DNA from: JBBREP01 sp963716525
Lineage (GTDB): Bacteria; Actinomycetota; Acidimicrobiia; IMCC26256; PALSA-610
Direction: 5' to 3'
NCBI GenBank assembly: GCA_963716525.1
Contig: OY970315.1
Coordinates: 4,526,001-4,590,000, forward strand
Length of the DNA: 64,000 nt
In this document: positions 9,272 through 19,024 of the stretch, one piece after another
Position numbering within the stretch: position 1 is the stretch's first letter
Layout of the letters: every line of letters begins with the position of its first letter
Program-made: the position numbers and the translations under genes
Notes under the pieces: generated by a model
What the model was told of the DNA's origin: nothing
What the model saw: the letters and a program-made list of their open reading frames with translations, nothing else
The model's database searches: none

Positions 9272-11798
9272 TGGCGATCGCCGCCGACATCATCAGCACC
9301 ATCGACGAGCTCGCGTGCTCCGCGACGCTCCTCGTCGCCACCGACTACGACGGCACGATCGCGCCGATCGTCGACGACCCGTCCGCGGCGACCCCGAATC
9401 GTGAGGCCGTCGCGGCATTGCGCACGCTCGCCAACTTCCCCGAGACCTACGTGGCCGTGATCTCCGGCCGCGAGCTGCGCGAGCTGTCGCTGATGAGCCG
9501 CCTGCCGGCGGAGATCCATCTCGTCGGGAGCCACGGCTCGGAGTTCGACGTCGATTTCGCCGACGAGCTCCCGCCCGACGTCATCGAGCAGCGAGACGAG
9601 CTCACCCAACACCTCACGCAACTCGCGGGAACGTTCCCGGGCGCGCACGTCGAGCCGAAACCGTCCGGCTGCGCGTTCCACTACCGCCATGTCGAACCCG
9701 ACGGGCAGCCGACCGCCGTGGCCGAGGCTCGGCGCCTGTTGCAGTCGTACGACGTGCTCGTACGCGACGGCAAGATGGTGCTCGACGCCACCTTCGTCGA
9801 CGCGAACAAGGGTGATGCGGTCCGCCGCTTGCGGCACGACCTCGGCGCGACGAACGTCGTCTACTTCGGCGACGACACCACTGACGAGGACGCCTTCCGC
9901 ACCCTGATCGGCGGCGATCTCGGCATCAAGGTCGGCGCAGGGCCCACTGCGGCGCATGCGCGCATCGCGGGCACCGAAGACGTCGCGCAGCTGCTCGCGC
10001 GGCTCGTCGTCCGGCGCCGGCACTGGCTGCGGGGCGACGCCGCGACGCCGATCCAGTTCCACAGCCTGCTGTCGGACCGCATGAACGTTGCGCTCGTGAG
10101 CCCGGACGCCCGCATCACATGGCTCTGCCAGCCCCGACCCGACGGTCCGGCGCTGTTCGCCGAGCTGCTCGGCGGGCCGCCCGGTGGCTCGTTCACGATC
10201 CGGCCCGCAAGCAAGAGCAACGCGCTGCGGCAGCGCTACATCGGCAACTCGATGGCCGTCGAGACCACGTTCCCGCATCTGCGTGTGATCGACCTGCTGG
10301 AACGGGTCGGCGACACGAGCGAGCTGGTGCGGACGATCGAGGGCGACACGCCAGCCGTGGTCGAGTTCGCGCCGCGGCCCCGACTACGGCCGCATGCCAT
10401 TCGATCTGCGCCTGCACGAGTACGGCATCGAGCTCGTCGCCGGCTCCGACACCTTGCTGCTCGCCGGCCCCGATTGCGGATGGGAGATCGACCGCGGGCA
10501 CCGGCCCATCGCGCGCGCCACGGTCGACCCCACGAACGGTCCGGTCACGTTCCGCATGCGACTCAACGCGGTGACGGCGCTCGGCCCGCCGACCGATCAC
10601 GAGCAACAGCTGCGCGGCGCACCGCATGGAATGGGACACGTGGGTCGAGAGTCTCACACTGCCCGCGCGGCGCCGACCGCTGCTCGCCCGCAGCGCCGTC
10701 ACCCTGCGCGCGCTCTGTTACGAACCCACCGGCGCGATCCTTGCCGCGGCCACCACGAGCCTGCCCGAGAGCATCGGCGGTCCGCGCAACTGGGACTACC
10801 GGTACTGCTGGTTGCGCGACGCCGCGCTCACCGCGGCAACGCTGCTCTCGGTGGGCAGCAGTAGCGAGGCGATCGCGCTGCTGGACTGGATCGCCGCGGT
10901 CGTCGAACGAGTCGGCATCGAGCGGTTGCGTCCGCTGTACGCAGTGGACGGTAGCGAGATCCCGCCCGAGGGCATCATCGAGGCGCTCAGCGGTTACGCC
11001 GACAGCCGGCCGATCCGCATCGGCAACGCGGCGGAATACCAGACGCAGATCGACGTGCTCGGCCATGTGGTGGAGCTGGCGCAGGCCGCGGCGCGCCACG
11101 GCCTCACCGACGATCGGTGGCTGCACGTGGTCGACGAGTGCATGGCCCAGATCGAGCGGCGCTGGCACGAGCCCGACCACGGCATCTGGGAGATCCGCGA
11201 CCTGCCGCGCCATCACGTGTACTCGAAGGTCCGTTGCTGGGCCGCGACCGGCGCCGCGATCGAGCTCGACGGGCACGGGGCAGACCGAGCGAGGGCATGG
11301 AAGGAGTTGCGCGACGAGATCGCGCGCGACGTGGAGTCGCAGGGCTGGAAGCCGGAACGGAACGCGTTCGGTGCGGCGTACGACGGCAACGACCTCGACG
11401 CCGCCGCGCTGCACGTGGGCCTGAGCGGGATGATCGCCCCGGACGACCCGCGGTTCATCTCGACCATCGACGCGGTCGAGCACGACCTCCGCCACCGCGC
11501 CACCGTGCTGCGCTACGACCGCGACGACGGCCTCCCCGGTTTCGAGGGCGGCTTCCATCTGTGCGCGCTCTGGCTCGTGCAGGCCTTCGCGATCACCGGT
11601 CGTCTCGACGACGCGGTCGAGCTGTGGGAAGGCGTCGCCGATCTCGCCGGCCCGACGGGGCTGCTCAGCGAGCAGTACGACCCCGACGGTCACCGGGCGC
11701 TCGGTAACTTCCCGCAGGCGTACAGCCACCTCGGGCTCATCGACGCCGCGTTCGCGATCGAGACGCGACTCGGTTCGGCGGTGGGATCGACGGCGTGA
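9271..11798 (+). CDS. otsB: Trehalose-6-phosphate phosphatase fused to a GH15 glucoamylase/trehalase-like domain (two frame breaks)
   Basis: A two-domain protein of about 842 residues. Residues 1-250 are a HAD-type trehalose phosphatase: DYDGTIAPI carries the nucleophile Asp and acid Asp, with ISGREL and GDDTTDEDAF completing the active site. From about residue 260 a GH15 (alpha/alpha)6 domain begins (LLSDRMNVALVSPDARITWLCQP). It continues through NWDYRYCWLRDAA to DHGIWEIRDLPRHHVYSK and GLLSEQYDPDG, which hold both expected catalytic glutamates. Breaks near 10375 (read CCGCGCC for CCGCGGCC) and 10616 (GCGCGCG for GCGCGGCG) are repaired by one base each. Start ATG 9271 overlaps the otsA stop. 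GH15 enzymes of this kind hydrolyse trehalose or alpha-glucans, so one polypeptide may both make and degrade trehalose; that is inference. Confidence 0.88.
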
Positions 11799-13351
11799 GC
11801 CACGATGTCGCGCCGGTTGCCGAGCAACCGCCGACCGCGACGAGCCCGCCGCCGAAGCGGGCGGGCTGGAGGGGCCGGGCGTTCGATCCATTGCTCACGT
11901 ACCTGGCCATCTCCGTGGTGGCCGGGACGATCCTGTGCTTCGTGCTGCCGCTCTTCGCCGGCAATGACGAGGCGACGCACTTCATACGCGCGTATCAAGT
12001 ATCGACCGGGAAGCTCGTGCCCGTGAACGCGCCGCCGCACACCGTCGCGGGCACCGGCGCGTGCGTGCCGCTCTGGCTCGCGTTCGACTTCGAAACCCAG
12101 CGCCTCGTGGCGGTGGCGCGCGGGAACGACTTCGGGAGCAGCACCGCGCCGGCATCGAATGTGCCGCCGGGCGTGCCGCCGACCCTGGCCGAACAGCGGC
12201 AGTTCGTGGAGAATCTGATGGCACCGCTGCCCCATTGCGGACCGAAGGGCGCCCAGCACCGGTTCATCGACACGTCGACGTTCGCCTGGTACTCGCCGCT
12301 CACATACCTGCCGCCGGCCGCCGCGATCAGCGCCGGCCGGGCCTTCGGATGGAACAGCGTGGGCCTGGATCGTGCCGGGCGGCTCGCCCAGCTCGCCGTG
12401 GTCATCTTCCTGATCGCGCTGGCGATCCAGCGCGCGCCGTGGGGTAAGTGGATCTTCGCAATCGTCGCATCCACACCGCTCGCGCTCGTCGTGTCGGCAA
12501 CCATCCGCCCCGACGCGATCACGTCGGGGCTGGCATTGCTCGTCATCGCGTCGGCCCTGCGCATCGTCGACGCGGGTGGCTTCACCCGCCACACCCTCGT
12601 CGACGCGCTCGTATGGAGCGCGCTGCTCGGGCTGAGCAAGCCGACCTACTGGATCGTCGCCGGGATGTTCCTCGCCTTGCTCGTAGGACGGTACTGGCGC
12701 GAGCGCGGCGTGATCGGCGCGCTCCGTCACGGTGGGTGGCAGGCAGTCGTTCCCGTGGCGCTCTCGGCCGCGGCCTCGGCGGTGTGGCAATCGGGGACAC
12801 GCAACCGGTTCATCTGCGACATCCGCTTCTTCGGCGTCACCGTCGACACCCGCGAGTCGGTGCACCAGATCCTCACCAGCCCCGACCATTTCGTGGCCAA
12901 CCTCGTGCGTGTGGTGCGAGACAGCTGCGGCCCCTGGCTGCGCGAGACGGTCCAGGTCGACGCACGGATCACCGGCGCGCAGTGGCCCGTTGCGACGATC
13001 ACGGTCATCCTCGTGGCGTTCCTCGTGCTCGCGCTCCGCCCGACCGTCGATGCCGACGGCGAACCTCGCGGGCCGCGTCCGGCCGATCGAGTGCTGGCCG
13101 TCGTGCTCGCGGTGGCGCTCCTCGTCGCGCTCGCCGTCGGCTTCGCCGTGTATTGCAGCTCACCGGGCTCCATCAACGCGCTCTTCTTCACGGCGCGCTT
13201 CCTGGTGCCGCTGTTCGTGCTCGTGCTGCTCGCCGCCGCGCCCACGCGGCGTGTGGGCCGGCTCCTCGCCCGCCAACCTGTGCCGCCGGCCCTGGCCCTC
13301 GGCGCCTTCTACGCGGGATACCTCATTGTGGTATCGCACGCAGTCGTCTGA
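11795..13351 (+). CDS. DUF2142 multi-spanning membrane protein
   Basis: 518 residues, GTG start overlapping the previous stop (GTGA at 11795-11798), so translation is coupled to otsB-GH15. A Pro/Thr-rich cytoplasmic head of about 35 residues precedes roughly ten hydrophobic segments. These include LTYLAISVVAGTILCFVLPL, LAQLAVVIFLIALAIQ, WIFAIVASTPLALVVSA, AVVLAVALLVALAVGFAVY and FLVPLFVLVLLAAA. The first loop, NDEATHFIRAYQVSTGKL, is the diagnostic DUF2142 motif (xDExxHxxRA), and SATIRPDA is the second. DUF2142 proteins resemble GT-C glycosyltransferases and often sit in polysaccharide or teichoic-acid loci; activity is unproven. Placement with trehalose genes is unusual and might point to export or glycosylation with a trehalose-derived sugar, which is speculation. 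Confidence 0.82.
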   Translation: MSHDVAPVAEQPPTATSPPPKRAGWRGRAFDPLLTYLAISVVAGTILCFVLPLFAGNDEATHFIRAYQVSTGKLVPVNAPPHTVAGTGACVPLWLAFDFETQRLVAVARGNDFGSSTAPASNVPPGVPPTLAEQRQFVENLMAPLPHCGPKGAQHRFIDTSTFAWYSPLTYLPPAAAISAGRAFGWNSVGLDRAGRLAQLAVVIFLIALAIQRAPWGKWIFAIVASTPLALVVSATIRPDAITSGLALLVIASALRIVDAGGFTRHTLVDALVWSALLGLSKPTYWIVAGMFLALLVGRYWRERGVIGALRHGGWQAVVPVALSAAASAVWQSGTRNRFICDIRFFGVTVDTRESVHQILTSPDHFVANLVRVVRDSCGPWLRETVQVDARITGAQWPVATITVILVAFLVLALRPTVDADGEPRGPRPADRVLAVVLAVALLVALAVGFAVYCSSPGSINALFFTARFLVPLFVLVLLAAAPTRRVGRLLARQPVPPALALGAFYAGYLIVVSHAVV

Positions 13352-13520
13352 GCGCCTCTTCGGCCGACGCGTCGGCATCGGACGCCCCGCACTCGAAGAT
13401 GGTGGCGGTGCGGCCGCAGGAGCCGCAACGCACCACCGTGCGGCCGCGCGCGACGCCGGTGATCTTCAGATCGCCGCTGCCGCATTCCTCGCAGCTGAAC
13501 CCAGATTCACCTTGCTGCAC
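13323..13520 (-). CDS. Small zinc-ribbon protein
   Basis: 65 residues from GTG 13520 (GAGG about 9 bases upstream). The core has two CxxC pairs, CEEC and CGSC, 18 residues apart, a typical one-zinc ribbon, followed by a short acidic tail (ASDADASAEEALRRL). Proteins of this size and pattern occur widely in Actinobacteria without a known role; nucleic-acid or protein binding is possible. Its last 29 bases overlap the convergent 3' end of the DUF2142 gene. An upstream in-frame start at 13574 would add 18 unremarkable residues. No operon partner is obvious. Confidence 0.55.
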   Translation of the reverse strand: MQQGESGFSCEECGSGDLKITGVARGRTVVRCGSCGRTATIFECGASDADASAEEALRRLRAIPQ

Positions 13521-13667
13521 GATGAGGCACCTCGACCTTGGTCCTGTTCGCGCTGACCACAACCTCGCGACCACGCCATTCAGGCCCGTGACATCGATCT
13601 ATCACCCCAAACTTTCGTGGCGCTTTCCTGTTGTATCCGCTCGCGCCGCCGCCCCCACGGGAAGCCG

Positions 13668-16600
13668 TCAATGCGCCGCGACCCGCAACGCCTCGGCGCG
13701 CCGCTCGAGTTCGGGGAGGTCCAGCGTCTGGGCGATCGTGATCACATCGGCGCACAGCGCGTCGGCGTCGGTCGGGCGATGCTTCGTGCTACGGATCGCG
13801 GCCTCCACCCAGGCCAGCTGGGCCCGGGCGCGAAGGAACGGCGACCCGAGCCGTTCCGCGACGGTGATCGCCAGCTCGAACAGCTCGTCGGCGTCGGCCG
13901 CACCCATCGCCGCCGCCGCGGCTGCGGCACCCTGAGCGATCGGCGCCGCGACCCACGCGCCGTTGCACGCGACCTGCTCGACGCAGGAGTCGAACATGGG
14001 CCGCAAGATCGCCGCGATCCTGGGCTCCTCCAACAGCCATGTGCTTTCCGCGGCGATCACCATGATCGTCGACCAGAACGTGCCGCGCGGCAAATCGTCG
14101 AGATCGGCGCTCGCGACCTCATGCAGCAGGTGACGGGCCTCGGCCCGACCGGCCTCGTCGGACGCGAGTGCGCGTACGAGCACGAACTTGACGCCCGGAA
14201 AGCCACCGAGCCGCGACAGCGCGTCACGGGCCGACGGCACGACCTCCGACACCCGGCATTGGTGCCAGCGGAGCTGCGCGAGCTGAAGCAGACTCGTGAC
14301 ATCCGCGTGGGCGACGCCGTCGCGAATGCCGTACTCGCGCGTGCGGTGGATCAGGCGCTCGGCTTCACCGAAGCGACCTGCGAGCCCGGCACGCCAGGCC
14401 CGGCGGACCCGCTGGTTCCAGACGAGAGGGGGCAGGCTGGTGCTGGTGGCGATCGAATCGGCGATCTCGACGTAGCGCTCGATGCCGGCAACGTCGACGG
14501 CCTGCACGGCGGCGATGATTCCCGCGCTTGTGAGGTAGTAGCGAGCCAGGTCGTCGTGCATTGCCTCGGCGATCGCCAGCGCTTCGTCGACCTCCTGGCG
14601 TCGCCGTGAGACGGAGTCCGGCGAGTGCAGCATCGATGCGTGGCGGCTCAGCGCATCGAGCAACGCCTCCTGATCGCCGCTCCGGCGAGCGAGCTCGAGG
14701 GCCTCGAACGCAAGGGTCTGGGCCTGGCCGGCATCATGGCCCGCTCGTTCGGTAGCCGTGCGCGCGAGCACTCTGCTGCGCGCCTCGTCCTTCTCGGCGA
14801 CGTCCAACGCACGGTCGAGCAGCGGCAGCACTTCCTCGTTCGCCATGCCGGGAAGGATCACCCACGCCGGCGACGCCAGGGTCGCCACGCGGACGATGAG
14901 GTCTGCGTCGGAGCCATCCAGGGCGATGCGCGCGGCCTCGCGCAACGCTACGACGAAATCGGGGTTGCCGGCTTGGTACCTCGCCTCGGCGAGCGCGGCG
15001 AGCAGCGGTCCCCTCCGTACGTCGTCATCAAGGTGGGAAAGCGCGAGCTCGTACCAATGAACGGCGTTCGCGGGTTCGAGCATGTGTTTTGCTTCGTCGC
15101 CGGCCCGGCGCGCGTACTCCACCGCCTTGTCCGCAGCATCGGACCCGTCGGCGTTGCCCCAATGGAACGCCAGGTCGGTGGCCGTGCCGCCGGCGCGCTC
15201 GATCGCGATCGCGGCGTGGCGGTGCGCGTCGACGCGCTCCTCACGGCTCAGGGACTCGGCGATCGTGCGCCGGGCCAGCTGATGCGTGAAGCGATACGTG
15301 TGGAGGCCGCTCGGCTGGAGCATCTGCGCGGCGAGAGCGCGGGCGATGATCGTCGCGGCGGCCGACTCGGGCAGTTCGAGGATCTCGCTCAGCAACGATG
15401 CAGTGAACTCGTGCTCGAAGACCGACGCAACCTTCAGCGCGTCTCCCGTCGTCCGACCGAGCGAGTCGAGCCGCGCGAGCACGACGTCGCGCACCCTGGG
15501 CGGCACCTCCCACTGCTCCGCGAGGTGCTCGGGCGGTGCGGTGTTGAGCAATTCGGCGATCATGAACGGGTTGCCCGAAGTGAGCTCGACCAGCTCAGGC
15601 GTGATGCGCTGCCGCGTGCCCGGTGCGATCTCCATGCGCTCGAGGAGTGTGATGATGTCGTCGGCGGTAAGTGGACCGAGCTGCACGCGGTCCACGGCGC
15701 TGCGTTCGGCGAGCTCGTCGATCAGACGCCGCAGCGACTGCGAGTTCCGTGCGCCGTCGCTCCCCGCACTTGCGAGCACCAGCACCCGTTTGACGTCGAC
15801 CGCGAAGAGCTGACCGATCACGTGCAACAAGCTGGCGCTCGCCCGGTCGAGATCGTCGACGAGCAGCACCACCGGTGCCTTCGCCGAGAGCGCGGCGAGC
15901 CACGATGCCGCGCGCCCGAGCACCCGCTCCTGGGAAGGCGCATGCGGACCGAGGACCGCCGCGAGATCGGGCACCGACACCAACACGAGATCGAGCTCCT
16001 CCCGCGTCAGCCGTCGAGCCGCGGCGGCGAGTGAACGCATGAGGGCGATGACCGACGGGCACATCGGTTCGTGGACATCGACGGGCACGACGATCGCGTC
16101 CCGGCCGAAGCGGCGCGCGATCTCGAGCAGGAACCGGCTCTTGCCGTGCCCTGCCTCCGCTTCGAGGAGCAGCAGGCGGAAGCCGTCGCGGCTTGCGGCG
16201 CGCAGTGCGGCGCTGGCCCTGTCCAGCTCGACCTCGCGGCCTACGAACGCCAGCGTCTCGCTCGTCCAGGCCGGCATCGGCACCACGAGCCCCGCGTCGG
16301 GCGCAAGGAGTCCGGGGTCGTGGTCGAGCACCATGCGCTCGAGGTCCTGGAATCCACGCGACGGCTCGACGCCGAGCTGGTCGCGCGAACAAGACGCGGA
16401 GTTGGGCGCACGCCTCGAGCGCATCGACCTGGCGCCCCGACCGGTAGAGCGCGGCCACCTGGAGCGCACGGACGTGCTCGCCGAGCGGGTTGGCGACGAC
16501 CCACTCGCCGATGTCGGCCAGCACCTCGAGGTGACGGCCTTCGTGGAGATACGCCGCGCAGCGCGCTTCGTAGACGGTCCAGTGGAGTTCCGACAGCCGG

Positions 16601-17058
16601 TGGACCGCCGCCCGGTAGACGGGGAAGTCGGCGAGGCCTTCGAGCGGGTCTCCTGACCAGTATTCGAGGGCGGCATCGAGCGCCGCGGCGGCGCGGCGCG
16701 CGTCGTGCTCGGCGAGCGCCGCCCTCCCGGTGCGCAGCAGGCCTTCCACTCGCGTGACGTCGACCTCGTCCGGTCCGACATCGAGACGGTATCCACCGCC
16801 CTCCGACCGGATGCGTTCGGCCGCGGGACCGAGCACGTGGCGCAGGCGCGACATCACCACGTGCAGCGCCGCCGTCGGGTGCTGGGGCAGTTCCTCGCCC
16901 CAGAGCCCCTCGATCGCCGCGGCGGTGCCCACGACGCGGTTCGCCCGCAGCACCAGCATCGCCAGCAGCGCGCGCTGGCGCGGCGCGACCACCGGCGTCA
17001 CCTCACCGTTGTCACCGACGACCGCGACGTCGCCGAGCAGTCGAAAGATCACACTCAC
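13668..17058 (-). CDS. Large SARP-type regulator: winged helix - BTAD - NTPase - TPR-like (frame break near 16388)
   Basis: About 1,130 residues. Residues 3-95 form an OmpR-like DNA-binding domain (IFRLLGDVAVV, ALLAMLVLRANRVV, LHVVMSRLRHVLG), followed by a bacterial transcriptional activator domain (about 95-240, ALDAALEYWSGDPLEGLADFP). Next is an ATPase module with Walker A EAGHGKS and Walker B VVLLVDDLD. The C-terminal half is helical, TPR-like, as in LuxR/MalT-type large ATP-binding regulators. Start GTG 17058 with GGAG four bases upstream; GTG 17052 is equally possible. Near 16385-16392 the frame changes between LRVLF and RDQLGVEPS, a +1 or -2 event in a CG run. The gene is preceded by an A/T-rich promoter-like stretch. 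Targets are unknown; neighbours at 17-21 kb are surface and signalling genes. Confidence 0.82.
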
Positions 17059-17242
17059 CCCACTCCGTTGACGGACCTGGTTCCCGCGCTCCATCGCGTC
17101 GCCTTCACCGTCACGGGGTTGCGTCGGCGTTCGACTCGGTCGTGCTGACCGAAGCCGCGCACCCGCGTCAGTCGTTCTTGCGACTCGTAGAAATTACATT
17201 ACGTAGCACTTTCACCGGGCTTTCATCATCGCATTGCGCCAG
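17059..17242 (-). promoter_or_regulatory. Intergenic region with A/T-rich promoter-like island upstream of the SARP regulator
   Basis: The 184-base gap between the PAS-GGDEF-EAL gene (ending 17243) and the SARP start (17058) contains a strikingly A/T-rich stretch at 17186-17215 in a GC-rich background. It includes ATTACATTACG, flanked on both sides by CGTAG. On the minus strand TGTAAT or TAATTT could serve as a -10 element. No mapped start exists, so the exact boxes are uncertain. Confidence 0.4.
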
Positions 17243-18880
17243 TCATTCGAGACGGTCCGCGGGCACGAGGTCTCCGTACAGGGCGCCCGTGGCGAGGTCG
17301 CAGCCCGCCTCGACGAGCACTTCGCGGCCTACGGGCGTGTCGACACCGGTGGCGGCGACAAGCAGTTGCTGTCCGTGCGCCGCCCGCACGACCTCGGCCG
17401 CATGCCGACCGTCGCCCGCCGTCGCGTGGTGGGCGACCGAGCGGGCCAGCAGCACGTCACCGCATCCGTGCTCGGCGGCAAGGTCCGCGTCGCTGGGCTC
17501 CTCGGCGCCGCAGAGCGCGAGGCGAACGCCGGTGTCGCGCAGGAATCGCAACGCGTCCCGCTCGACTGCACCCGCGGCGGCGAACCGGTCGCGGGGCACC
17601 TCGAGGCAGATGTTGCTCGTCGCCGTGTGGAACGCGTCGGCGATCTCCGAGAGATGCTGCTCGGCGCCCACGTCGAGCAGCAACCGCTGCGACGCCGGCA
17701 CGTACATCCGGGCACCGGGCGCAAGCCGGCTGAGCACGAGCACTGCCGCGATCTCACGGGCGACGAACAGGTCGACAGGCGCCGCGAGCGCAGTGCCGGC
17801 GATCATGTCGATGAACGCGCTCGCCGTGAGCGTGCCCCGCCGCGGATGCTCCCAACGTGCGCGTCCCTGGTATCCCACCGGCCGGCCCGAAGCCAATTCG
17901 ACCACCGGACGGGCATACGCGCGCACGTCTCCCTGGCTCCACGCCACCCGGAACGCGTGGATCGTCAGATCGTCGTGATCATCCTCGCGCACGGGCGGCG
18001 CCAGCTCCGCCACGGTTGCCGCGGGCGTCGCGGCTGTCGCGACTGTCGCGGGTGCCTGCCAGTTCGCCCGGGAGGCGTCACGAACAAGATCATCGACGTC
18101 GAAGCCGGCTTCGGCGACGGCGACGCCACAGGTGACGGCGAGATCGATCGCACCGGCGCTCGTGGCGATCGGCGCGCCCACGAGCAGTTCGAACACGGCG
18201 TGGGCGATGCGCCGAGCCTCGCTCGGATTGCGCAGCCCGCGCAGCAGGAGTCCGATGGTCGAGGCGTCGGCACGCCCGAGCACGTCGGTCGTCCGGGCCA
18301 TGCATGCGACACGACCCACGACGGCGCGCATCACCTCGTCGACCACCGCGTCGCCGTACGCGGCGGCGGTCGTGGTGATCTCGACCCGGGCGGTGACGAG
18401 CGCGGTTGCGCCGGGAGCGCCTGCGCCGGCGAGGACTTCGCGCAGGACGGCAAGGAACGCGGGCGGTTCGAGCATGCCCAAGCTGCCGTCCAGCACCGGC
18501 GCGCGGACACCGGTGGCATCCGGCTCGTGGGCGTACACGACGTTGGCGTCCACCATGCCGCCCGGCGCGAGCTGCGCGACCGTCGACAGGTACATGCGCA
18601 CCGGCACACCGCCGGCGGTGTTGATGAGGACCTCGCCACTCCATTCCCCGGTGCGCATCAGTTGAGGGCGCACGACCTCGTAATACTGCGTGAACGACTC
18701 CGGCGGGAAGAGGTCGGCCGTCGTCATGCCCTCGATGTCGGCGACACCGAGACGCTTCCGTGCGGCGGGGTTCAGGTAGAGGATCTCGCTCAACGAGCCC
18801 GACACGCCCACGAAGTCGGCGGTGCCTTCGAGGAAGGCGGCAAGGTGCGCAACGATGTCGTCGTCGAGCTCCGGACCCAC
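17243..18880 (-). CDS. PAS protein with degenerate GGDEF and EAL domains
   Basis: 545 residues from GTG 18880, which has a G-rich SD 5-6 bases upstream; ATG 18928 is an in-frame alternative without a good SD. Residues 1-120 look like a PAS sensor (FVGVSGSLSEILYLNPAARKRLGV, MTTADLFPPESFTQYYEVV, then a PAC-like strand set). The next part has diguanylate-cyclase-like secondary structure, but the GGDEF position reads RADAS (LGRADASTIGLLL). The last third is EAL-like (YARPVVELASGRPVGYQGRARWEHP), where EAL itself is QGR. Both signature motifs are lost, so neither synthesis nor hydrolysis of c-di-GMP is expected. A ligand-sensing or protein-binding role is inferred. It lies directly upstream of the SARP regulator on the same strand. 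Confidence 0.78.
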   Translation of the reverse strand: MGPELDDDIVAHLAAFLEGTADFVGVSGSLSEILYLNPAARKRLGVADIEGMTTADLFPPESFTQYYEVVRPQLMRTGEWSGEVLINTAGGVPVRMYLSTVAQLAPGGMVDANVVYAHEPDATGVRAPVLDGSLGMLEPPAFLAVLREVLAGAGAPGATALVTARVEITTTAAAYGDAVVDEVMRAVVGRVACMARTTDVLGRADASTIGLLLRGLRNPSEARRIAHAVFELLVGAPIATSAGAIDLAVTCGVAVAEAGFDVDDLVRDASRANWQAPATVATAATPAATVAELAPPVREDDHDDLTIHAFRVAWSQGDVRAYARPVVELASGRPVGYQGRARWEHPRRGTLTASAFIDMIAGTALAAPVDLFVAREIAAVLVLSRLAPGARMYVPASQRLLLDVGAEQHLSEIADAFHTATSNICLEVPRDRFAAAGAVERDALRFLRDTGVRLALCGAEEPSDADLAAEHGCGDVLLARSVAHHATAGDGRHAAEVVRAAHGQQLLVAATGVDTPVGREVLVEAGCDLATGALYGDLVPADRLE

Positions 18881-19024
18881 ACGTACCCCCCGACCAGAAC
18901 CGGGCTTCCCGCCCATGCCGCACAGCATGCACAGGATGGCACATTCCGGACCTGCCGCGAAACGCCGCCACGAGGAACGGCGCTCCGGCCGGTGCCGGGC
19001 TGTCGTCGAGCGAGCCGACCGGGC

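Noticed and set aside
13521..13667. Small RNA or gene between the zinc ribbon and SARP stops
   Set aside because: No start with SD, no stable fold and no conserved motif could be seen by eye.
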